DNA of 64,000 bases from Gymnopus androsaceus JB14 (lineage: Eukaryota; Basidiomycota; Agaricomycetes; Agaricales; Omphalotaceae), in the NCBI GenBank assembly GCA_009733575.1, contig ML769553.1:1-64000 (forward strand). Reading direction: 5' to 3'. Shown in pieces: positions 12,201 to 23,651 of this stretch. Both the position numbers and the translations under genes were made by a program. The notes below the pieces were generated by a model. That model was not told the origin of the DNA. It saw nothing but the letters and a program-made list of their open reading frames with translations, and made no database searches. Position 1 is the first letter of the stretch, and each line of letters opens with the position of its first letter.

Positions 12201-13215
12201 ACTTAAGACGTAGTTTGACAGAGTAAGCGTAAGACGAACAATCATCCAAGAATGTGACAATATATTTGTATTTATGATAAGACTGAATCGGTAATTCGGT
12301 CAAATCAAAGTGCACAAGTTCTAAGGGATGTTCGGCACGTTTAGACGAAGAGGGGTATGATTTCTGAGGTTCTTTACCAATAACGCATCCTTTACAGATG
12401 TGTTTCTCAGTAGGAGTAGGTATCTTAGGAAGACCTTTGACGTTAGCAGGAGCATGTTTAAGGATCTCATTGCCTGGATGGGCAAATCGGTTATGCCACA
12501 AGTTGTAATCGATAGAAACCATATTGACTATTTGCGCTTCAGGATTCAACACGTCAGCGTGAAGCCAGTGGAGCGAATCACCGGTATTATACGGTTTTCC
12601 AGTCATAATGATTTTACGATTTGACTTATTGCGTATCTGACTTTGATCTCCATTAATGACTGTATAGCAGCCATTTTTATTTAATTGACCAATTGAAATA
12701 AGGCGATGTGGGCTATCGGGCTGGTAATACACTGGGTGTAACTTAGTCGTGTGGGTAACACCTGTTCCATTTTCATGACGAATATATACTGTTCCAGCGC
12801 CAAGTACATGCGAACGAGATTTCTTATCAGCAGATACAAGTGGAATTGGATTTCTCCATTCCTTGTAATCGGCGAAATCTTCAATATTCGGAGTAAAGTG
12901 GTGTGAAGCGCCAGAATCAAGTAACCAAGACGTGTCATACGTCGTTGCTTGTATTCTTACATTATTCTCAGGGAGTTCCTTACTCTCAGTAATTGCATGC
13001 ATAAAATTAATATATTTTGCCTCATCAAGAGGCTCAGGCGTAAGTACAGAATCAAATAAATAAGAACTAGTTGCATGGTACAAATGTTCGTGCAAAGTAT
13101 CGTTATTTATAGTAGAAGATCTGTTTAGCCGATGCAATGAATTAGAGATTTTCTTTTTAAGGAAATTAAAAGGGACTTGCCAGTAAGAAGTACGTTCATC
13201 GCCAGATCCGTACAT
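9248..13215 (-). pseudogene. Ty1/copia pol polyprotein (protease-integrase-RT-RNase H), broken
   Basis: The order on the minus strand is protease (DSGASHH near 12920), integrase zinc finger (HNRFAHPG...CKGC, about 12490-12400) and core (HFDLTE, DDCSSYAY, DRGGEF, HQQNGRAER), then FIGYD..SKGY (11746), the reverse transcriptase with YVDDALF (about 10200), and RNase H (YCDSDWASD, LSSTEAEYMALS, RTKHIDIRFHYIRE, ADILTK; 9720-9300). Copia order is diagnostic. Breaks are a frameshift at about 11745, more between 11201 and 10480, and an in-frame TGA at 10007-10009 after KIIK where the family normally continues with a basic residue then FGM, consistent with C-to-T. The element cannot make a full polyprotein as read. 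Confidence 0.85.
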
Positions 13216-13974
13216 TTCCTCGTCGTAATCGTCGATTCTGGCAAAGCCATCATCAACGACAGGATTGAGCCCAATCAGGCGGCAACTCTTGTTCCTCTAT
13301 CTTCATATCTCTGAGGAGAGGATCGAGTTTGCCCGTGTAAGGGTCAATATCCTTAAGAGGATCGGCGGAGGATGAGAAAGGAGGCGAAGTTAGCAACTGG
13401 GAGCGGATTGTCGGTGGAAGCCTCATTGGCGTGGGTTTGCCTTTGCCTTTCCATTTCTTCTTCTGATTGCCTTTGTCGTTGTTGCCGCTATTGCCACCGG
13501 AGGAAGAAGCCTGTTGGTTCGAACCAGAAGCTTCAGCAGTTTGGCTTCTGCTTCTTTTGTTTCGACCAGGAGTTCTTCGACTTGCGCTTCTTGTTCACCG
13601 TAGATAGGCGAGAAGCGAGAGATGTGGCGTTAGAGCGGCGACGATTGTATTCATCCTGAATCTTGGGATGATGGCAGCTAAAGTGAGATTTGTGCCAGTA
13701 TGTTGGCTCAACATCGTCATTGCTAAACCATCCCAAGCACGAGGAAGTGCGGCGAGAAGAACCATGGCTTTGACAGGTTCTGACAAGGTGAGACCGGAGG
13801 CATCAAGGCGGCCGAAGATCGAAGTGAGAGTGGCGATCGGCATAGCCGGATCGGAGTTCTCAGCGATCTCAAAACCAATGGCCTCTCGGAAGATTCCGAA
13901 GAGTCCAGCAGGCGCCAGGAGTACCGTAAGTGGTCTCGAGTTGTTGCCAGGTCAAACTAGCAGTGGCCTTGATT
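13216..13974 (-). pseudogene. copia gag region, 5' end lost in assembly gap
   Basis: Minus-strand segments read KATASLTWQQLETTYGTP (about 13970-13910), DASGLTLSEPVKAMVLLAALP (about 13800-13740) and DEYNRRRSNATSLASRL (about 13660-13600), typical of a copia Gag (UBN2-like). They fall in different frames, so at least one frameshift is present. The start codon, the leader and the 5' LTR should lie in or beyond the N run. Confidence 0.65.
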
Positions 13975-13999
13975 NNNNNNNNNNNNNNNNNNNNNNNNN
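13975..13999. other. assembly gap (25 N)
   Basis: The run of 25 N has a nominal size. It sits exactly where the copia 5' LTR and the Gag start should be, so the true missing length is probably several hundred bases or more. Confidence 0.95.
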
Positions 14000-15250
14000 C
14001 ATTTGTAGCGTGTGTATCGCTTGGCGAACGGCAGCTCATGCTACCCCTCGACTCTGGTCGAAGATACAACGTTCACCGAAATCTGATTATTCGACAAATC
14101 GGATATTGTGGTTCAGACAGTGGATTGATCGGAGCCGCGGGTTTCCTTTGGATATACACCTTCATATCTCTTCCACACACTCTCGCGGCACGGGGCATAG
14201 GCAGCTTTTGGATCACGTCTTGGATTTCCATCACCAAATTCGAGTGCTTGATCTAAAAGGGGATGCATCACTGATACTTCCTTCTCTTTCTCGATTACCA
14301 CCATCTTCGCTACCCCTGCTGAAGAAATTGTCTCTTCACATGTTTTTTCTGGATTTTCCTCCACCTGAGTCCATACTCGAGACTTTTTTGGGGACACCCA
14401 ATTTGCGTCACATTGTAATTGACGACCACGAACACACGACAGCGCTAACACGCTTGGCTCTACCGGCTGAGCAGTTGACCTCATTCAGACTTAATAATCC
14501 CTGGGCATTGTATTCCTATGCAGACTTCATGGGCCGATGCGTCAATCTAGTCAGCCTTGAGGTTTGTATACCAGTAAACAGAACATATTTGATAGGATTC
14601 GTCCACCCCACCTTGATACTTTTACCCAACTTGAAATCACTCTATGTCGCTTGTCTTGCCGTGGTTGTTCTCTTTCGGTTTTGTCATGTCTTGAAACACC
14701 TCTACTCAAAGATCTGACCCTCCATTGGGTTTGCCACCAGTCTGCAATTGTGTTTGGTGGCACTTGTAGGGATGTGATTGGGCTTCAACGTCGCTCTGGG
14801 GTTGAGTTGTGTTCTTTGACATTGGATGGCATTGATGTCAAGGGGCACTTTGTAGCGCTCTTTACTGAGGACTTGAAAGCAATGTTTGCCATCTTCCCCA
14901 CAATCAAATCAGTCCGAATTCATCGATGTGAATTCGGAAAAAGTTTGGACCCTCTGCTCCGAGCTTTGACTTACACACCAGGACAAAATGTACTTTTTCC
15001 AAAGCTTGCGGATTTCGAATTGGTACCGGACACGAAGAAATCACCTTTTTTGAACCTCACACCCACAATCCTTTCGCGCATGGTTCTTTCACGGTGGTGG
15101 TCCAAAGAGACTGATTCTGGACAGGAGTCGTTGATCCATAATGGATTAGTTGCATTGCAGAGAGTGACTCTACGGGGAATTCGCTTCAAGCAGGATGCTC
15201 ATATTACATCTATGTCGAAACTGCCTGGATTAGTCGTGGATATCAAGTAG
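14000..15250 (+). pseudogene. F-box/LRR-like gene copy 2, 5'-truncated, one frameshift
   Basis: After the gap the gene resumes with CSVCIAWRTAAHATPRLWSK, the C-terminal half of the F-box, and reads openly through the LRR-like body (SLSRLPPSSLPLLKKLSLH; EQLTSFRLNNPW) to about 14680, where a frameshift near the run TTGTTCTCTTTCGGTTTTG moves the frame. The second frame then runs to a stop at 15250 (KLPGLVVDIK end). This is the least damaged body of the family apart from copy 4. The N-terminal piece is probably 8361-8620, separated by the copia insertion, but a shared 13-bp TTTGTAGCGTGTG on both sides is longer than a copia target duplication, so the junction may be a scaffolding product. Confidence 0.65.
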
Positions 15251-16308
15251 TATTTGCTTGAAGTAATGATGTGTACTTATTTCACTAGCATTTTCCTCAA
15301 CCATTCATGATCCTATTCCTAAGTTGAAGGAGTCGCTCATAGCCTTAGATCCTTCACCGAGAATGTCTTGACTCTATCCCCTAGTGGTTTGGCCTCGCTC
15401 CAGCTCCCCTGATTGTAGGTCAAATATCATTGCAGCAGAATCTCGAAGGCGTTAATACTTTTGAAGTAATGTCATTGAATCTTTTAGCTTTATTTTCTGA
15501 GGTATGTGACTTATTATTAGGATGGCGCTGCCCCATTCTAAACTGTGGTTCAGAATCATACTATCGCGACAAAAAAAAATTAGTTTCCACTCCTTGAGCG
15601 TGGCTACTAGTATTGCGTTTGCATTCTTATCCAGATAGAAAATCATTTGAGCAAACTTTGCCGACAGCGTTTTGGAACCTAATTTGTCAAGTCTGTGAAT
15701 CATAACGTAGTTTTGTATCTATACAACGACTACTCTTTTGAATACATAGAGTTGAAGGACAAGGAAGAGGATAAAGGGATCAATATATCGAAGAGGTAGA
15801 TCCCAGTGACCCAGTCATCCAGGAGCAGGTTCCACGTTGGTTTACTCCACGCGCGCGCGATCTTTGTGACGGAGCAAGTTTTCACAAATGATTCTTGGCT
15901 ATCAGTTACTCTTTCTCGGAACTCGCTGTCAGATTCGTCAACCTAACTCGCGTTTCGAGCTCGTGTTCAGGTGTCATGTTTGCGCTGTAGATTCGCAGAA
16001 ATGTGACACGAATGGTTTGCGGGCTCGGGGCGAAGACGATGATGCATACCCGTATTATGCTCTGCGGAGAGAGAAATCTCTGGTACGGAAAAGATCAAAC
16101 AGGCCTGGAACTCACGGAGCTTGTGCGCTTCTGTGCCATCGTGCATCGAGACATTCGCAAGAACGTAGAAATCAAGGGTTGAAGGAGAAAGTAGACAAAG
16201 CGGTTAGAAGAAAGCTGAGACTAGTCTGGACGATTGGGGCGAGTTCCCATACTTTTCTGTCAATAGACACCCCGAAAGCTGATGGCATTGAACATTAATC
16301 GAGCCCTA
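15251..16308. other. intergenic; one unrecognised open frame at 15888-16298
   Basis: The 3' flank of copy 2 runs from 15251 to about 15760. An open frame of 136 codons on the plus strand (15888-16298; Arg/Lys-rich middle, no recognisable domain) may be spurious. Confidence 0.3.
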
Positions 16309-16410
16309 ATGGACTGCTTGCATTGCAGAGAGTAACCCCGCAGGGAACTCCCTTCAAGCAGGCTCACATTACAATTTACATCCATATCGAGACTGCCTAG
16401 TTGTGGATGA
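16309..16410 (+). pseudogene. F-box 3'-end fragment
   Basis: The stretch GCATTGCAGAGAGTAACC, then CCCTTCAAGCAGG and ACTGCCTAGTTGTGGAT, matches the last about 35 codons of the F-box family (compare 15160-15250) with small indels. It shows that another copy was once here. Confidence 0.55.
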
Positions 16411-16858
16411 AGTCAATCAGTACCGGTTTAACATCTAAGGTTTGAATGCTCGAATGGTGATTACTTTATTGTTTCCTGACATCTTGGATCCATCTCTCTC
16501 TTTGCGATCCTATCCCAGTGCTAGACAATGCTTAGTTCATAGGCAGCATGAAGAACCTCCCGGGCTCCATCATCAATATATCCCTCTTAGCGCAGCTCTC
16601 AAAGGAAATTACGCCTGTAATCCTCGTCGCAGCTCAAGCCCCCTTGAAGATTCGCTTCTTGTTCTATTTCAGTGATTTCCAAGGTTTTCAATGATACTAG
16701 ATTCAAAGGGAGAAAATGCCAAGTCAGTAAGTACGTGCCCAAGATGTCATCCTAAGAGTCCATCTCGACAGCGGTCGTCGTGTCAGTGTACTACTTTGGT
16801 TCAGTGTAAAATACCCCAGTGTTAACATTAAACAAAGTGTTAATTGAGGTCCGCTTTG

Positions 16859-19800
16859 GCTCTCGCTCCGCAATTCGGCCCTTATCCTAATAGAGGCGCT
16901 GTATTTTACACGCATCTGATAATTCTTGAGAAGACGGCCAATAATTGGGAGGAAAAACGAGCGCTCCTGCGTGCGCGCCTTAAGGGCGCTTACATTTCCT
17001 CTCTTTACGTTCACTGCACTAGTTCACTGTCGTTACAGTTCGCAATTTTTTGCTTCATTTAGAAGACCTCCGAGCCTCTTCATCCTATGGCGCATTTTCT
17101 CTCGAAATCTCGTATCGAACACTCGATCTGGCTTGAGCCAGATCGATATATCCTATCTTCGAGCCCAAATGTTCAAAATCGAGGCTGAACTAAAAAGCCT
17201 CGAGAGACATCAACAAGCGGCGGATGAGCAAGCTTGGAGGGTCAGATCATCGATTCGAGACGCAACTGAAGCGTGAAAGAGATGCCAAACTCGCCGAGAT
17301 CGCTAGAATCCGAACGTTCTTTCGCCTGTTCGTCGCGTCACACTCGAAATTCTGGGTGAAATTTTCGTACTTGCTTGTCTGCCCAACCGTAGACTGAAAC
17401 CGAAAATTAATGCACTTCACCGGACATAGGTGTCGTTTGTAGCGTGTGTATCGCCTGGCGAGCGGCTGCTCATGCAACCCCACGACTGTGGTCGAAACTA
17501 CAGTATTCGCTGAAATCTGATCATTCAACAAATCGGATATTGTGGTTTAGACAGTGGCTTGAACGGGCCCGCGGGTTTCCTTTGGATATACACCTTCAGC
17601 TGTCTCGCGACATGCATAGTGTGGCGCCGGAATGAGCTTTGAGCGTGGCTCAAACCTGCGCGAGTTCGAGGGGAGAAACCGAGGGAGTCTGAGCGTCCCT
17701 GTACCGTCGTCGAGACGTACTCAGCAGCGGACGTAGCTGAGGAGATGGTAGTTATGAACGGAAACCAATCTGATTTGTAATATGTACGTTACTACTTAAA
17801 TACTACAGGAATAGGGGTAATCAGGTAATCAGATGAACGCAAGTCCAAAGGACATCCCCTCTTCACTTTAGAAAGAAAGCATCTACAACATGACAGACAG
17901 AATGAAGCAGAGCGCAAAGGAGATGCAAACACTCGCACCAAAGAGATCATATGTGAAGGAATGTAATGAAGGGATGTAATGGAATCAGAGCCAGAACATT
18001 GAACAAAGGATCAGGATGAACATGATATTCTTAGCGTAAAGTCAACAGCAGCAGGAACACTGTCAGAAGGCAGGATTGGATGGAATGAACATGGACTTGG
18101 GAAGGATATCCAAGAGCTGTGAGTGGCGGACATCATCTTGGAAGGTGCAGTTGTATATGCGGACACAGGTTTGGGATAGGGGACCGGAATGGCATACGGA
18201 CATGGTTGCAATGATAAACAATGAGGAACATCTGTCAAATACAAAAGTTGTAATGATAAACGATTGTTGAAAGGATTCGTTATCCCCCAATCTTTCAAGT
18301 ACAGCAGTTGTAACAATAAACAATGAGCTATCTGTCAAGTGCAATGTGGTCTTGTAATGATGAACAATGGAATCAGCCCATTTATCAAATACAAGCATCG
18401 AATGTTGTGAACGGTGTTGGAATATGGTGATGAACAGATTGCAACAGAATCAGAATTGAATGATGTCGGGACTTGACCCAGTGGTTGAGGGTGAGGCCAG
18501 TATGAATAGCAAAGGATATGGACTGATCTTCAGTCTGCAGAGGGTGATGAGGACAACGACTGAGAAAGGAGGCAAAGAGACCCTAAATGGATCACCCCTT
18601 GCGGTGGGCTCCAGATGTGGTGCCGGAATGAGCTTTGAGTGTGGCTCAAACCTGTGCGAGTTCGAGGGGAGAAACCGAGGGAGTCTGAGCGTCCCATACC
18701 GGCTGTTGAGACGTACTCAGCAGCGGATGTAGCTGAGGAGATGGTAGTTACAAACGGAAACCAATCTGATTTGTAATATGTACGTTACTACTTAAATACT
18801 ACAGGAATAGGGGTAATCAGGTAATCAGATGAATGCAAGTCTGAAGGACTTGTCAAGATTTCATGCACAAGTGTGCATGAGGCTCGACAATAGGCAGCTT
18901 TTGGATCAAGTCTTGGATTTCCACCGCCAAATTCGAGTGCTTGATCTAAAAGGGCATTCATCACTGATACTTCCTTCTCTTTATCGATTACTACCATCTT
19001 CGCTGCTCCTACTGAAGAAACTGTCTCTTCACATTGACACGTTTATGGATATTGCCGTAGGACCTGGCTCGATACTCCAGACATTTTTTGGAGCACCAAA
19101 TTTGCGTCACATTGTAATCAGTGACTACGGAGGAATGACAGTGCCAACGCACTTGGCTCTACCGACTGAACAACTAACCTCATTCAGACTGAATGATCCT
19201 TGGCTATTGTATTCATATGCAGAGTTCATGGGCCAATGCGTGAATCTAGTCAGCCTCGAGGTTTCTGTACCAATAAACAAAACACATACGACAGGATTCG
19301 CTCCCGACACCTTGATATTTTACCCAACTTGAAATCACTCCATGTACCTTGCGTTGACATGGCTCATTCTTTTGATACGAGCCTGTTGTCATGTCTTAAA
19401 ACGCCTCTACTCAAAGATCTGACTCTTCATTGGGTTTGCCGCCAGTCTGCATATGGTTTCCGTTGCATTTTTAGGGATGTAATTGGGCTTCAGCGTCGCT
19501 CTGGGATTACAAACTTGTGCTCTTTGACACTGGATGGCATTGATGCTGGGAGACACAGTTCAGTAGACTTTGTAGACGACTTGAAGGCGATATTTGACAT
19601 CTTCCCCACAATAAGATCCTTCCGAATTCGCCGATGTGAACTCGGAAAAACTGTGGATCATCTACTCCGAGCTTTGACTTTCATACCAGGACACAATGTC
19701 CTTCTTCCAAAGCTCGCGGATTTTGAATTGGTAAAGGACACGAAGAAATCATTTATTCTGAAACTCACACCCATGATCCTTTCGCGCATGATTCTCTCGC

Positions 19801-19967
19801 GATGGTGGTCCAAAGAGACCGATTCACGGACTGGCATTGAACAGTCATTGAACCATAATGGATTGGTTGCGTTGCAGAGAGTGACCTTAGGGGTGATTCC
19901 ATTCAAGGAGGACGCCCATATTACATCCATATTGGAACTGCCTGGATTAGTTGCGGATTTCAAGTAG
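16859..19967 (+). pseudogene. F-box/LRR-like gene copy 3 (duplicate of copy 1)
   Basis: The ATG is at 17087 and the layout matches copy 1, including the TRIM-like insert. Relative to copies 1, 2 and 4 it has an extra base near 17144 (CCAGATCGATAT), a changed GAGAGACATC near 17205, a missing g near 17424, and a lost base near 19320. From about 18850 the body reads openly in two frames to the stop at 19967 (ELPGLVADFK end). Except for the insert and a handful of indels it would encode about 450 residues. Copy 3, not copy 1, keeps the CGA near 18934 and the complete 3' end. Confidence 0.65.
17620..18849. mobile_element. second copy of the TRIM-like insert
   Basis: Direct repeats lie at 17620-17853 and 18616-18849, at the same position in the F-box gene as the insert at 759-1987, and the two are nearly identical. 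Insertion therefore preceded the segmental duplication, or was copied by conversion. Confidence 0.55.
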
Positions 19968-20234
19968 CACTAGTTTCAACAAAGGTTTGAACGCTCAGAC
20001 TTCGACGGTGTGTAGTTTGATTTTTATAATTGCTTTGTTCAAGTTTTCTGACATCTTGGGTCCATCGACCAATGTTAGAAAGTGTTCAGTTTGTGATCCT
20101 ACTCCCAATAAGCAATCGCTCGTAGCCTGAGATTGTCCTGACTCCTTCATGGCAACAGTCGCACTGTCCTATGGGTGCTGGATTCATGCACGTATGTATC
20201 ATCTTCTTGCCTATTCCTTGGATTCTCGAAAATG

Positions 20235-20890
20235 TTACGACAAAATCTCCAATATGGAGAGCACAACCATCCTATTAGTATTACTATTTATGCCAATTTG
20301 ATAGTGAACCAAATGCCTGTACATACGCTCCATACCAGAGCTTCGAAAGTCCTGCGTCACCTCAGCACAAACTTTCATCGTATTATCGTACTGTGCGCAA
20401 GCCGCAAGAAATCTACCACCTGCCTTCATCGTTCTCGCCGCCTTCAAAAATCCCATCTCGAATATCAATTAAATATCAGTATAGAGAGCACAAAAAATTT
20501 CACTCCCCTCTCCACTGACGTACTGGCGCCGGATTGGAGCACTATGACATGAACGGTGGTGGTACTAGCGCCATCGTCTATGGGCAGCGAGTAGACTATT
20601 GGACGCTGAGTGAGATGGAGATGATGCCTACGGAGAAGGAATTGCAATGTACAGTGCAATCCGTATCGTTCCAGTGTTTCCGGGGTTATACTGTGTGCTA
20701 AAAGTCTCTGCGCGAGTTCGCGAATGTGGTGAGGCGGTCAGCAAAGCTTACGGACTAAAAAGAAAAACATATATCATCGCCTATTTGACAGCAAAACAAA
20801 AGCTTACTGGAGGAAGATGGTCCAAAAATTGTTCCATGAACCTAGCTTCGCACAGAGAACTTGAAGCTGGAGGCCCTATCACCTGAGGCA
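20235..20890 (-). pseudogene. decayed small ORF downstream of F-box copy 3
   Basis: This minus-strand relative of the ORF at 23103-23342 keeps VLQSGAST..ERG near 20530 and FLKAAR with CAQYDNTMKVCAEV near 20430-20360. Insertions near 20745 break the hydrophobic N-terminus. Confidence 0.3.
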
Positions 20891-21354
20891 CAAATCATGC
20901 TGTTTTGAAGACCTGGCGGCATCAAATATATTCTTTAACTCAAGGCATAAGAAGACCAAGCCGGATTGTGGGAGGTTTGAATGTGGGACGGACGAGTCGT
21001 AGGCCGTGCGTTGTGGGTTGATACCGGAGGTGGGAGTGGGAAATTGGGTGGCGGAGGCTGGCGGAGGAGGAGGTGGACTTGGCACCATGGGGAATGAGAA
21101 TGGAGGCGCGGGCCTGGGGTGAGTAGGTCGCGTTATATTCTTTTGTTGTACTTGACATGTATATATACATATGTATATCGTAGTACATGGTAATTCTTGG
21201 AAGTGGCTAACGTAGCATTAAATATTGTAGGAAAAATGAGCGCTTACCGGAGCCTGCGTGCGCCTTAAGAGCGCTTGCATTTAACACCTTTACTTCACTG
21301 TACAGTAACCTACAGTTCACGAAATTTCTTTCATTTCGAGGACCCTCTTCATCT

Positions 21355-22975
21355 ATGGCACATTTGCTCTCGGAACCTCGCATCGAACACCCGATCTGGC
21401 TTGAGCCAGACGATATATCTTATCTTCGAGCCCAAATGTCCAGAATCGAGGCTGAGCTAAAAAGCCTCGAAAAGGAGATCAACAAACGGCGGATGAACAA
21501 GCTTGGAGGGTCAGATTACCGACTTGAGACGCAACTGAAGCGTCAAAGAGATGCCAAAATCGTCGGGATCGCTAGAGTCCGAAGCATTCTTTCTCCTATT
21601 CGTCGTGTCCCACTCGAAATTCTGGGTGAAATTTTCGTGCTTTCATGTCTGCCCAAGGGTAGACAGAAACCGAAAATTAATGCGCTTCAGCGCGACATAT
21701 GCGCCATTTGTAGCGTGTGTATCGCTTGGCGAATTGCTGCTCATGCTACCCCTCGACTCTGGTCGACACTACAGTATTCGCTGGAATCTGATCATTCAAA
21801 AAATCGGATATTGTGGTTTAGGCAGTGGCTTGAACGGGCCCGCGGGTTTCCTTTGGATCTACACCTTCATCTCTTTTACACATCCTCTCGCGACACGGGG
21901 CGTAGACAGCTTTTGGATCACGTCTCTGGATTTCCACCACCAAATTCGAGTGCTTGATTTAAAAGGAGATTTATCATTGATACTTCCTTCTCTCTCTCGT
22001 TTGCCACCATCTTCGCTACCCCTACTGAAGAATTTGTCTCTTCACACATCTTTCTATTTTGGCGATGGACGTGGTCCCATAATCGAGACACTTTTGGGGA
22101 CACCCAATTTGCGTCATGTTGAAATTGACGACCAAGGTCCAATTACAGTGTTACTACGCTTGGCTCTGCCGGCTGAACAGCTAACCTCATTGAAACTCAG
22201 GTTGAATGGTAGCTGGTTATTAAGTCCTTATACAGACTTCATGGGCCGATGCGCGAATCTAGTCAGCCTCGAGGTTTGTGCACCAGCATTAACATCTACG
22301 CCAGGATTCGAGCACACCTGATGTTTTTACCCAACTTGAAATCACTCCGTGTCCCTTGTCTTGACTTGATCAATAATTCTCGGGCGAGCCTGTTATCATG
22401 TCTTAAAACACCTCTACTGGAAGATCTGACTCTCCATTGGGTTTGCAAACAGTCTGTATTTGGTTTCCGTTGCACTTTTAGGGATGTGATTGGGCTTCAG
22501 CGTCACTCTGGGATTACAAACTTGTGTTCTTTGACATTGGATGGCATTGATGTTGGGGGACACGATATAGCGTTCTTTTTGAATGACTTGATAGTGACGC
22601 TTGCCGTCTTCCCCACAATCAAGTCCTTCCGAATTCACAGAAGTGAACTCGGAAAAAGTTTTGGACCCTCTGTTCCGAGCTTTGACTTACACACCAGGAC
22701 ACGATGTCCTTCTTCCAAAGCTCGGGAATTTCGAATTGGTACCGGACACGAAGAAACCAACTTCTTTAAACCTCACGCCCATGATCTTTTCGCGCATGGT
22801 TCTTTCGCGGTGGTGGTCCAAAGAGACTGATTCACAAACTGGTATTGGACAATCGTCGAACCGTAATGGATTAGTTACGTTGCAGACAGTGACCGTATGG
22901 GGAATTCCCTTCAAGCAGGATGTTCATATTACATCCATATTGAACCTGCCTGGATTAGTCGTGAATATCAAGTAG
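21355..22975 (+). pseudogene. F-box/LRR-like gene copy 4, no insert, three frame changes
   Basis: This is the most complete member: no mobile insert, ATG at 21355, helical N-terminus, F-box core (RRVPLEILGEIFVLSCLP followed by CSVCIAWRIAAHATPRLW; about residues 80-145), then the LRR-like body ending ILNLPGLVVNIK at 22975. The frame changes are at about 21930 (GTCTCTGGATTT against GTCTTGGATTT), about 22315 (short loss after GGATTCGAGCACAC), and about 22655 (GTTTTGGACC against GTTTGGACC). If these are sequencing errors the gene is functional, encoding about 530 residues. If real it is a young pseudogene. The promoter holds GAGCGCTTAC and AGAGCGCTTGC within 120 bp of the ATG. Confidence 0.65.
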
Positions 22976-23102
22976 TATTCATTTTTACTTGCTTGGAGTA
23001 ATGGCGTGTACTTTTTTTACTGCATAAATATTATGTTTCCTCTATTATTCAAGATGTTATTTCTACTTAATTTGAAGGAGTCGCTCGTAGCCTTAGATCC
23101 CT

Positions 23103-23342
23103 TTACGGAGCACAGACTACTTTACTCCCTTTTTCCGCTCGCGTACTGGCGCAGGATTGAAGCACGGTGACAGATACGAGCGGTGGCGGTAATGGTGTCA
23201 TAGTCTGAGTAGCGTTGGGAGCATTATTGGATGCTGAGATACTTACAGTGTTATTTTGTGAATGCCATACTTCGAGTGTGGCGATCAGCAAAGCTAAAAG
23301 AAAAACACATGCTATCGTCCTTTCGATAGCAAGGAAAAACAT
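23103..23342 (-). CDS. small membrane-anchored or secreted protein convergent to F-box copy 4
   Basis: This is an open frame of 79 codons from the ATG at 23342. The N-terminus MFFLAIERTIACVFLLALLI is strongly hydrophobic, a signal anchor or signal peptide, followed by a Ser/Thr/Asn-rich linker and a short basic tail with two Cys. Decayed relatives follow F-box copies 1 and 3 in the same convergent position, so the pair was duplicated as a unit. I recognise no family, and further exons are possible. Confidence 0.35.
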   Translation of the reverse strand: MFFLAIERTIACVFLLALLIATLEVWHSQNNTVSISASNNAPNATQTMTPLPPPLVSVTVLQSCASTRAEKGSKVVCAP

Positions 23343-23651
23343 CCTGAAGGAAATTGAGTAGTCCAATAATTTGTTCTATGAATCCCTCGTATATTTGTGC
23401 GCAGAGAAGCCTGAATTTGTCTAGAGTCATGTCTTTATCCTATCATCTGAAGGCATAAATCATGCTGTTCTGTACGAAAACAGAGGCTGCATCAGAATAA
23501 ATATGCTCTAATCCAAGGCATATAGAAGGCGAGCAGCCGGCGTCAGACGCGATGAGGGGCCCCGGTTTGGAAAGCTGCGCCGCAAATTGCGCCACGTGAT
23601 GAAACACCTCACCCGCGTACCATCACCACGAAACGAATTTAGAGTCAATGA

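Noticed and set aside
15888..16298. 136-codon plus-strand open frame
   Set aside because: No domain, no intron or promoter signal, lies between F-box fragments.
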